DNA of 64,000 nt from Rhodoplanes tepidamans (lineage in GTDB: Bacteria; Pseudomonadota; Alphaproteobacteria; Rhizobiales; Xanthobacteraceae): NCBI RefSeq assembly GCF_030813915.1, contig NZ_JAUSUJ010000018.1, positions 88,162 through 152,161 on the forward strand, given 5' to 3'. The translations under genes and the position numbers were made by a program. Below, in pieces: positions 8,666-15,203 of this stretch. Under the pieces are notes generated by a model. That model was given only the letters and a program-made list of their open reading frames with translations. It searched no databases and was not told the DNA's origin. Within the stretch, counting starts at the first letter, position 1. Every line of letters begins with the position of its first letter.

Positions 8666-8828
8666 GGCGGCGCGCCACTGTCCCACGTCGCAAGACATCG
8701 AAACGTGATCGCCCCGCGGCGGCGGAGCGATCACCCAGGATTGTACACACGACTCTCCTCCCGTCATGGAAACTGTCGCAGACTCGGGTCAAGGACCACC
8801 TGCGATTGTCCCAACGGGAGGAGCCGTC

Positions 8829-10151
8829 ATGGCCGACACGTCACGCTTCCCTGAGCCGCCGCGTCCGCAGCCCACCGGACGCGTCCTGGTCCTGTTCCGG
8901 CCCGACGCCGAGCCGGCCGCCATGGGCCGCGCCGTCGAGCGGGCGACCGGGGCGCGCCCCCGCGATTCCCGCGAGTTCGGCACCGTCACCGAGGCGGCCA
9001 CCGCGATCGCCCAGGGCGAGGCCGTGGTCATCGGCCGGCTGAAGATCGCCGCGATCGAGCCGCGGGACGCCGGCGCCGGGATGGCCGCGCTGCGCGCCGC
9101 CGAGGGCGTCCGCCAGGTGCGGCCGGAGTTCTACCTCTACGCCATCGCCGACCTGCGGGAGCGCTACGGCGTCTGGGTGCGCGAGGGCCTGCAGCTGCTC
9201 GCCGAGGGCGCCACCACGGCGTTCGAGACGGCCCGGACCGTGATCAGCGAGGCGACGACCGCGGCGGCCGAGTTCGCCGACACCGACGATCACACCTGGG
9301 GCCTGATCGCCACCGGGGCCCACCGCTCCCGCTTCGGCGGCCGCGGCATCAAGGTCGCCGTGCTCGACACCGGCCTCGATCTCGATCACCCGGATTTCAC
9401 CGGCCGCGCGATCGTCAGCCGGAGCTTCGTCGACGGCGAGGACGCCCAGGACGTCCAGGGCCACGGCACCCACACGGCCGGCACCGTGGCGGGGCCGCGC
9501 CGCTCCGCCATCGGCCGCCGCTACGGCGTCGCGCCCGAGGCCGAGCTGTTCGTCGGCAAGGTGCTGAACAACGGCGGCTCCGGCCGCGAGCTCGACATCC
9601 TGCAGGGGATGGACTGGGCGATCGAGCAGGGCTGCGCCGTGATCTCGATGTCGCTCGGCCGGCCGACCGCGCCCGGCGAGCAGCCCGACCCGCTCTACGA
9701 GGAGGTCGGCGACGCCGCGCTGCGCGCCGGCGCGCTCATCATCGCCGCCGCCGGCAACGAGAGCGGCCGCGACTTCGGCTTCATCGCCCCGGTCGGTGCG
9801 CCGGCAAACGCCCGCTCGATCGTCGCGGTGGCGGCCGTCGATCCGCACCTGAAGGTGGCCCCGTTCTCCTGCGGCGGGCTGACCGCGGGCGGCGGCGAGG
9901 TCGACCTGTCCGGCCCGGGCGTCACCGTCTACTCGTCGTTCCCGCGGCCGCGCCAGTCGCGGGTGCTGGACGGCACCAGCATGGCCTGTCCGCACGCCGC
10001 CGGCATCGCCGCGTTGTGGGCGGAATCCGATGCTTCGCTGCGCGGTGCGAAGCTGCGGGACGCGCTCGAGCGTTCCGCCCGCCCGCTCGGCACCGCCCGC
10101 GACTTCGGGCGCGGCCTGGTGCAGGCGCCGGACGCCGTCGGCACCGTCTGA
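8829..10151 (+). CDS. Subtilisin-like serine protease (S8) with N-terminal prodomain
   Basis: This 440-aa S8 peptidase has the complete triad: Asp180 in VLDTGLD, His212 in GHGTHTAG and Ser384 in GTSMACPHAAG, with the oxyanion Asn in AAGNESG. Residues ~15-110 before the catalytic domain have the ferredoxin-like pattern of an I9 prodomain (GRVLVLFRPD through VRQVRPEFYLYAI), which would act as chaperone/inhibitor. No signal peptide is visible at the ATG, which follows a GGGAGGAG ribosome site, so the protease may be intracellular or exported by an unusual route. The next gene encodes a separate small I9-like protein, suggesting an inhibitor in trans. Confidence 0.88.
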   Translation: MADTSRFPEPPRPQPTGRVLVLFRPDAEPAAMGRAVERATGARPRDSREFGTVTEAATAIAQGEAVVIGRLKIAAIEPRDAGAGMAALRAAEGVRQVRPEFYLYAIADLRERYGVWVREGLQLLAEGATTAFETARTVISEATTAAAEFADTDDHTWGLIATGAHRSRFGGRGIKVAVLDTGLDLDHPDFTGRAIVSRSFVDGEDAQDVQGHGTHTAGTVAGPRRSAIGRRYGVAPEAELFVGKVLNNGGSGRELDILQGMDWAIEQGCAVISMSLGRPTAPGEQPDPLYEEVGDAALRAGALIIAAAGNESGRDFGFIAPVGAPANARSIVAVAAVDPHLKVAPFSCGGLTAGGGEVDLSGPGVTVYSSFPRPRQSRVLDGTSMACPHAAGIAALWAESDASLRGAKLRDALERSARPLGTARDFGRGLVQAPDAVGTV

Positions 10152-10253
10152 CGCGGCCGACGGGGCCGGGCCGACAGGACTGCCGGCGTGGCGACCGACG
10201 GCCTCGCCCGCCGGTCGCCGTGACGCGGGGGAGATCGACACGAGGAGGTCGGC

Positions 10254-10496
10254 ATGGCCGAGATGGAGGTCGTGATCCTGGTCCAGGAGGGCAAGCGCGG
10301 CGAGCTGGAGAGCGTCGCCCGGTCGCTCGAGGCGCAGGGCCTGCAGGTCAAGCAGACCTTCCCGCGCTTCCGCACCATCGTGGGGACCGCCGACAGCGCC
10401 GCGGTGAGCGGCATGAAGGCGGTCGACGGCGTCGAGTCGGTGCGGCCGCAGACCCGCTTCACGCTGCCGCCCATGGACGACAAGACGCCGCAATGA
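10254..10496 (+). CDS. Small I9-like (subtilisin propeptide/inhibitor-like) protein
   Basis: The 80-aa product follows AGGAGG and starts MAEMEVVILVQEGK. Its alternating pattern (a beta strand VVILVQ, a helix LESVARSLEAQG, strands FRTIVGTAD and VESVRPQTRF) fits the ferredoxin-like fold of the inhibitor I9/subtilisin-propeptide family. It lies 102 bases after a subtilase gene in the same direction. I infer that it binds or regulates that protease; the family resemblance is from sequence pattern only. It carries no signal peptide. Confidence 0.6.
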   Translation: MAEMEVVILVQEGKRGELESVARSLEAQGLQVKQTFPRFRTIVGTADSAAVSGMKAVDGVESVRPQTRFTLPPMDDKTPQ

Positions 10497-10575
10497 CGGC
10501 GGCGGGGCCGGCGACACCGGCATCATCGCGACGGCCGCCACCGAAGCGGCGACACGTCGGAACGCCGGACCTGTT

Positions 10576-10604
10576 TTGACAATGTCAGGCAGACTTCAGA
10601 GAAT
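10576..10604 (+). promoter_or_regulatory. Promoter and operator of the TacAT-like locus
   Basis: TTGACA at 10576-10581 is separated by 17 bases from GAGAAT at 10599-10604, a reasonable sigma-70 pair. The -35 box overlaps a perfect palindrome TGACA-A-TGTCA (10577-10587), suitable for a ribbon-helix-helix antitoxin repressor. The expected transcription start falls at or next to the antitoxin ATG (10611), so the mRNA may be leaderless. Confidence 0.5.
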
Positions 10605-10610
10605 CGTCTT

Positions 10611-10898
10611 ATGATCGAAGCGCGAACCAACCGCACCGAGAAGCTCGATCTGCGGCTGACCAAATCGGCCAAGCAGACTCTGCAGGCCGCGGCGACGGCG
10701 GCCAGCAAGTCGCTCAGCGAGTTTGTCCTGGAGACGGCGCTGTGCGAAGCGGAGGCGAGGCTTCCCGATCGAACGGTGTTCCACCTCGACACGGAGCGAT
10801 GGGAGGCGTTCGTCGCCGCGCTCGACGCTCCGCCTCGCCGGGCCCCCCGTCTCGAACGCCTGTTCTGGGAGCCGTCCGTCTTCGATCCAAAGCAGTGA
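10611..10898 (+). CDS. tacA: TacA-type (DUF1778) antitoxin
   Basis: This 95-aa protein fits the DUF1778/TacA family. Its N-terminal ribbon-helix-helix DNA-binding part reads RTEKLDLRLTKSAKQTLQAAA, followed by SKSLSEFVLETAL, and a C-terminal toxin-neutralising tail ends in LERLFWEPSVFD. TacA proteins repress their own operon and block a GNAT toxin that acetylates aminoacyl-tRNA. No clear Shine-Dalgarno is present before the ATG, in line with a leaderless mRNA. The toxin frame begins at a GTG overlapping the antitoxin stop (GTGA), as usual for this type II system. The antitoxin is intact although its partner is frameshifted. Confidence 0.9.
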   Translation: MIEARTNRTEKLDLRLTKSAKQTLQAAATAASKSLSEFVLETALCEAEARLPDRTVFHLDTERWEAFVAALDAPPRRAPRLERLFWEPSVFDPKQ

Positions 10899-11400
10899 CC
10901 GACCCGCTCCGCATCGAGACGTTGGGTCGGAGCCATTCCGTCGACGCCTTCACGTGCGGACAGCCGGACCTCGACCGGTTTCTCGTCCGCCATGCCTTCC
11001 AGGCCCAGCAGGCGAACGCATCCAGGACCTATGTGGCGCTCGCCGCCGATGCTGTCGTCGGGTTCTACACGCTGGTGGTCGGCGACGTGCGTCACGAGGA
11101 GGCGCCGGACCGGGTCGGAAAGGGCATGCCGCGGCATCCATTCCGCTTCTCGTCCTCGCCCGTCTCGCCGTGCACGTCGACTGGCAGAACAGGAGGATCG
11201 GCGCCGGGCTCCTGCTCGACGCGCTCGGTCGGACGCTCCAGGTCGCTGACATCGCAGGCGTTAGGGCGCTCGCCGTGCACGCCAAGGACGATGGTGCCGC
11301 CGCGTTTTATCGCCATTTCGGCTTCGTGCCGTCGCCGACCGATCCGCGCCACCTGTTCCTGCTGGTCAAGGACATCCGCGCGATGGCCGGCCCGCAGTGA
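10895..11400 (+). pseudogene. tacT: TacT-type GNAT toxin, frameshifted
   Basis: The first frame starts at a GTG overlapping the antitoxin stop and reads IETLGRSHSVDAFTCGQPDLDRFL..YTLVVGDVRHEEAP, the N-terminal half of a TacT/GNAT toxin. After HP (bases 11135-11139) the family sequence continues in another frame as IPLLVLARLAVHVDWQNRRIG, with the acetyl-CoA loop and the late AFYRHFGF motif carrying the key tyrosine. A single missing base around 11138-11140 explains both halves. The gene is either inactivated, which would be a natural way to lose toxicity, or carries a sequencing error. If repaired it would encode ~169 residues, normal for the family. Confidence 0.8.
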
Positions 11401-11412
11401 GGCGGGCCGGCC

Positions 11413-11967
11413 TCACGGCTTCGTCGCGTCGGCCCCCACGGCGTCCTCGCGGGTCCGCCGCGGGCGGAACACGACGAAGTGCGACATGGTGAAGTTGACC
11501 ACGAAGCTCACCAGGATGGCGCAGGCCTTGGCGAACCACACCGGCATCACCTGGGCGACCAGCACCAGGGTCGTGGTGTTGGCGACGGCGCCGAGCACGC
11601 CGGAGGCCGCGAAGGCGCCGTAGTCGCGCAGCCGCAGCGTGCGGCCGGACTCCTCGGCGAACGTGAAGGTGGAGTTGAGCACGTAGGAGCCGGTGACCCC
11701 GACCACCCAGCCCATCAGGTTGGCGGCGATCAGCATCAGGTCGTCGGCGCCGCCGCAGCCGCACAGGCCGGACATCGTCTCGAAGGCGCGCACGCTCGCG
11801 CCGGCCGACTGCAGCGCCGTCAGCGCGACGAAGAACACGCTGGCGTCCACGGCCGTGTTGACGACGCCGACCAGCGCGAAGCTCGCCGCCTTGCGCATCA
11901 TGCCGGCGCGCCGGCGCACCGCCGGGGCGGCGCGCGGAAACAGGCTCTCCAACCGGGTCGGCTCCAT
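11413..11967 (-). CDS. GtrA-family membrane protein
   Basis: GtrA-like proteins are small four-helix membrane proteins thought to flip or assist lipid-linked sugars across the inner membrane. This 184-aa protein shows the typical start FALVGVVNTAVDASVFF, the middle segment MGWVVGVTGSYVLNSTFTF, and the last helices AILVSFVVNFTMSHFVVFRP. A short Cys/Gly-rich insert (LCGCGGADD) lies between helices 1 and 2. The ATG sits directly after a tandemly repeated 14-mer that contains its GGAGAG ribosome site. It is divergent from a GT2 glycosyltransferase, its most likely functional partner. Confidence 0.85.
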   Translation of the reverse strand: MEPTRLESLFPRAAPAVRRRAGMMRKAASFALVGVVNTAVDASVFFVALTALQSAGASVRAFETMSGLCGCGGADDLMLIAANLMGWVVGVTGSYVLNSTFTFAEESGRTLRLRDYGAFAASGVLGAVANTTTLVLVAQVMPVWFAKACAILVSFVVNFTMSHFVVFRPRRTREDAVGADATKP

Positions 11968-11970
11968 GGT

Positions 11971-12012
11971 CTCTCCGCGGCCGTCTCTCCGCGGCCGTCG
12001 CTCCGCGACCGT
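11971..12012 (-). repeat. 14-bp tandem repeat duplicating the gtrA ribosome site
   Basis: On the minus strand the unit ACGGCCGCGGAGAG occurs twice exactly and once with changes (ACGGTCGCGGAGCG), ending three bases before the gtrA-like ATG. Each unit contains a GGAG Shine-Dalgarno core, so copy-number change would alter the leader without touching the coding sequence. Confidence 0.85.
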
Positions 12013-12173
12013 CGCTCGGCGCAACTGCCGCCGCTCTACCATGCCGGCGCGGCGAAACCGAGCCTGAACCCGACACCGTCCGGCGTCTCCGGCGCCGCGG
12101 TCCGCCCGGCGACAGCCCGGAGCGCATGGGCTATAAGGCGCCCGACCGGAACCACACGGACGACGACGGGCGC

Positions 12174-13244
12174 ATGACCTCGGGTGAGCCAGCATTGCGG
12201 CAGGACGCGGGCGCCGGCACGCCCGACACTCCGGCGCGGCGCGCCGCGGCCGGCCTGTCGATCGTCATGCCGGTCTACAACGAGGCCGGCGGGCTGGAGG
12301 CGCTGCACGGACGCATCGTCGGCGTCGCCCGCACGCTGCGCGAGCGCTGGGGCCTCGCCTGCGAGGTCGTCTATGTCGACGACGGCAGCCGCGACCGCTC
12401 GCTGGAGATCGCGACCCGGCTGCCGGCCGACGGGCTCGACGTGCAGGTGATCGCGCTCTCGCGCAACTTCGGCAAGGAGGCGGCGCTGCTCGCCGGGCTG
12501 GAGCACGCGCGGCGCGGCGCCGTGCTGTTCATGGATTCGGACGGGCAGCATCCGCCCAGCATGGTGGAGCGGCTCGCCGGCCACTGGATCGAGGACGGCT
12601 ACGACGTCGTCTTCACGGCCAAGGCGCACCGGAAATCGGAGTCGTTCCTGCGCCGGCTGTTCGGCCGCACCTTCTACACGCTGATCAACTGGGGCTCGCG
12701 CCACAAGATCCCGGAGGACGCCGGCGACTTCCGCCTGCTGTCGCCGCGCGCCGCCGCCGCGCTCCGCCAGCTGCCCGAGCGCAACCGCTTCTTCAAGGGC
12801 CTGGCGAGCTGGATCGGCTTCCGCCAGCTGCGCATCGACTACGAGCCGGCGGCCCGCGAGCACGGCACGTCGAGCTGGAACTTCGGCGCGCTGCTCGGCC
12901 TGTCGATCGAGGGCCTCACGGCGTTCTCGGTGGCGCCGCTGCGTATCGCCAGCCTGCTCGGCCTGCTGCTCGCCGCGACGGCGCTGTTCTTCGGCATCTA
13001 CATCCTAATCGAGGTGCTGGTGTTCGGCACCGACGTGCCCGGCTATCCGTCGCTGGTCGTCGGCCTGATGGTGCTGGGCGGCGTGCAGCTCGTGATGATC
13101 GGCGTGATGGGCGAGTACATCGCCAAGATCCTCTCGGAGACCAAGGGACGGCCCGTCTACTTCGTCGCCGAGCACAGCGTGAAGCGGGCCGACGCCGCCG
13201 CGCCGCCGCGGACCGACGTCGACGTTCCGGAGCGTACCGCGTGA
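12174..13244 (+). CDS. Family 2 glycosyltransferase (polyprenyl-phosphate glycosyltransferase type)
   Basis: This GT-A enzyme transfers a sugar from a nucleotide donor to polyprenyl phosphate at the inner membrane, as GtrB, ArnC and DPM1-like enzymes do. It carries SIVMPVYNEAGG at the N terminus, VYVDDGSRDRS, the donor/metal motif MDSDGQHPP, the EDAGDFRLLS motif, and two C-terminal transmembrane helices (~residues 255-280 and 290-320). Residues 1-25 are a disordered Pro/Ala-rich leader, and the exact ATG (12126 or 12174) is uncertain. It is divergent from a GtrA gene and overlaps the next deacetylase gene (GTGA), giving a three-gene glycolipid module. Confidence 0.88.
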   Translation: MTSGEPALRQDAGAGTPDTPARRAAAGLSIVMPVYNEAGGLEALHGRIVGVARTLRERWGLACEVVYVDDGSRDRSLEIATRLPADGLDVQVIALSRNFGKEAALLAGLEHARRGAVLFMDSDGQHPPSMVERLAGHWIEDGYDVVFTAKAHRKSESFLRRLFGRTFYTLINWGSRHKIPEDAGDFRLLSPRAAAALRQLPERNRFFKGLASWIGFRQLRIDYEPAAREHGTSSWNFGALLGLSIEGLTAFSVAPLRIASLLGLLLAATALFFGIYILIEVLVFGTDVPGYPSLVVGLMVLGGVQLVMIGVMGEYIAKILSETKGRPVYFVAEHSVKRADAAAPPRTDVDVPERTA

Positions 13245-14083
13245 GCACCGAATCCCCCCTGCGCCGGCTGATCCTGTGCGCCGACGATTTCGGCCTGGCC
13301 CCCGGCGTCGACGACGCCATCCTGGATCTGATCGGCCGCGGCCGCCTCGCCGCCACCAGCGTGATGGTGCTGCCGCCGACCTTCTCGCCGGCCGAGGCGA
13401 AGCGCCTCGCGGCGGTCGCCGAGAGACGGGTCCAGGTCGGCCTGCATCTGACCCTGACGGCGCCGTTCCAGCCCTGCACGGCCGGCTACGCCCCGCTCGC
13501 CCGCGACGGGCGCTTCCTGCCGGTGGGCAAGCTGCTCGCCGCCTCCTTCGTGACGCCGTTCGACCGCGACGCGGTCGCCCGCGAGATCGAGGCCCAGATG
13601 GCGGCCTTCGTCGCCGCCTTCGGCCGGCCGCCCGACTATGTGGACGGCCACCAGCACGTCCATCTGCTGCCCGGCGTGCGCGAGGCGGTGCTGGAGATCG
13701 TGCCGCGCCTCGCCCCGGGGGCGTGGGTGCGCCAGTGCGGCCAGATCACCGCCACGCTGAAGCGCCTCGGCGATCCCAAGAGCCTGCTGCTCGACCGCAT
13801 GAGCGGCGCCTTCCGGCGCCTCGCGGCGGAGCGCGGCGTCGCCACCAACCCGGCCTTCGCCGGCACCTACACGTTCAAGCCGGAGGTCGACTACGCCGCC
13901 CTGTTCCCGGCCTTCCTGAAGGACCTGCCGGACGGCAGCGTGGTGATGTGCCATCCCGGCACCGTGGACGGCGAGCTCAAGCGCCTCGACCCGCTCACCG
14001 CGCTGCGCGAGGCCGAGTACGCCTATCTGGGCGGCGACCGCTTTCCGGCCGTGCTGGCGCAGGCGGGATTCACGCTCGCGTGA
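13241..14083 (+). CDS. ChbG/HpnK-family (YdjC-like) sugar deacetylase
   Basis: This 280-aa metal-dependent deacetylase starts at a GTG overlapping the glycosyltransferase stop. The metal-site features are LCADDFGL near the N terminus, GLHLTLT, and DGHQHVHLLPGV in the middle, with a late MCHPG. In the HpnK subfamily such enzymes deacetylate an N-acetylglucosaminyl hopanoid; ChbG deacetylates chitobiose. Translational coupling with a polyprenyl-phosphate-type glycosyltransferase suggests it removes an acetyl group from the sugar that enzyme attaches. No other hopanoid genes lie in the window, so the substrate stays open. Confidence 0.87.
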   Translation: MSTESPLRRLILCADDFGLAPGVDDAILDLIGRGRLAATSVMVLPPTFSPAEAKRLAAVAERRVQVGLHLTLTAPFQPCTAGYAPLARDGRFLPVGKLLAASFVTPFDRDAVAREIEAQMAAFVAAFGRPPDYVDGHQHVHLLPGVREAVLEIVPRLAPGAWVRQCGQITATLKRLGDPKSLLLDRMSGAFRRLAAERGVATNPAFAGTYTFKPEVDYAALFPAFLKDLPDGSVVMCHPGTVDGELKRLDPLTALREAEYAYLGGDRFPAVLAQAGFTLA

Positions 14084-14249
14084 CGTTCGGGCGGCGGGTG
14101 CGGCAGGCTGCCACGGCCCCTCCCCCACCACCATTCCGCCGCAGCGGCGGCGCCCCATATAGGGAGCGCGCGCGCCGGCGCGGATCGTCTCCGACCGCAG
14201 CCGCCCGCCGCAGCCGTCCGTGCCGGACACGGCCCACCAGGAGACCACG

Positions 14250-15128
14250 ATGACTCCGCAGGAACACCAGCTCGTCGCCGACCTGTTCGAGCGCCTCGCC
14301 ACGCTCGAGCGGGAGCCGCGCGACCCCGACGCCGAGCGCGCCATCCGCGAGGGCCTCGCCCGCGCCCCCAACGCGCTCTATGCGCTGGTCCAGACCACGC
14401 TGCTCCAGGACGAGGCGCTGCAGCAGGCGCAGGCCCGCATCGACGAGCTCGAGGCGGCGCTCGCCCCGCCGGCGCAGCAGCAGGGCGGCTTCCTCGACAA
14501 TCTGCGCAGCGCCGTGTTCGGCGGCGGCCCGCAGGGCGGGCCCGGCCAGGGCCGCGGCTCGGTGCCGTCGGTCCGCCAGGCCGACGCCGGCGGCGATCCG
14601 CGCTGGGGCCCCGGTCCGGGCGGTGGCGCGCCGATGGGCGGCGGCGCACCGATGGGCGCGCCGGGCGGCTTCGGTCAGGCGCAATATGGCGGCCCCGGCT
14701 ACGGCAACCAGGCTTATGGCGGCCCGGGAACCGGCGCCCCGCCCCAGGCGGGCGCGTTCGGCGGCCGCGGCGGCTCGTTCCTCGGCACCGCGGCGGCGGC
14801 CGCCGCCGGCGTCATCGGCGGCTCGCTGCTGATGGACAGCCTGCGCGGCATGGGCCATGCGGCCGGCGGCGGCGGGGGCGGCAGCAGCCAGGCGGCCCTC
14901 GACTCCTCCGGCGGCGGCGGCGGCGACCGTGCGCCCTGGGGCGGCGGCTCCTCGGGCGGCGATCTCTCCCGCGAGGCCGGCCTCGACGACATCGGCGGCT
15001 CCGGCAGCGGCGGCGGCGCCCGGCACGCCTCGGCCTTCGACCCCGGCAGCGACGAGGACGATGGCGGTGACGACGAGGGCGGCGACGATTTCGGCGATTT
15101 CGGCGGCGACGATTCCGACTACGCCTGA
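14250..15128 (+). CDS. DUF2076-family protein
   Basis: The 292-aa product opens with the conserved DUF2076 segment (MTPQEHQLVADLFERLATLE through LYALVQTTLLQDEAL), which includes a helical, likely coiled-coil stretch (AQARIDELEAAL). The middle is Gly/Pro/Gln-rich with short repeats such as GGGAPMG. A hydrophobic Ala-rich segment near residue 185 (GTAAAAAAGVIGGSLLMDSL) could insert in the membrane, and the end is an acidic Asp/Gly tail. The family is widespread in proteobacteria and has no established function. The ATG follows CAGGAGACC; an in-frame GTG 30 bases upstream is less likely. Confidence 0.78.
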   Translation: MTPQEHQLVADLFERLATLEREPRDPDAERAIREGLARAPNALYALVQTTLLQDEALQQAQARIDELEAALAPPAQQQGGFLDNLRSAVFGGGPQGGPGQGRGSVPSVRQADAGGDPRWGPGPGGGAPMGGGAPMGAPGGFGQAQYGGPGYGNQAYGGPGTGAPPQAGAFGGRGGSFLGTAAAAAAGVIGGSLLMDSLRGMGHAAGGGGGGSSQAALDSSGGGGGDRAPWGGGSSGGDLSREAGLDDIGGSGSGGGARHASAFDPGSDEDDGGDDEGGDDFGDFGGDDSDYA

Positions 15129-15203
15129 GCCCGCCGCAGCGGAAACCCGGGCGGGCGTGCCGCGGCGCGCCCGCCCCCGTCCTGCCTCCGGCGCGTCCGC
15201 GCC

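Noticed and set aside
10576..10587. FNR-like box before the antitoxin gene
   Set aside because: The TTGAC and GTCA halves are only three bases apart, so it does not fit TTGA-N6-TCAA; better read as a -35 box over an antitoxin operator.
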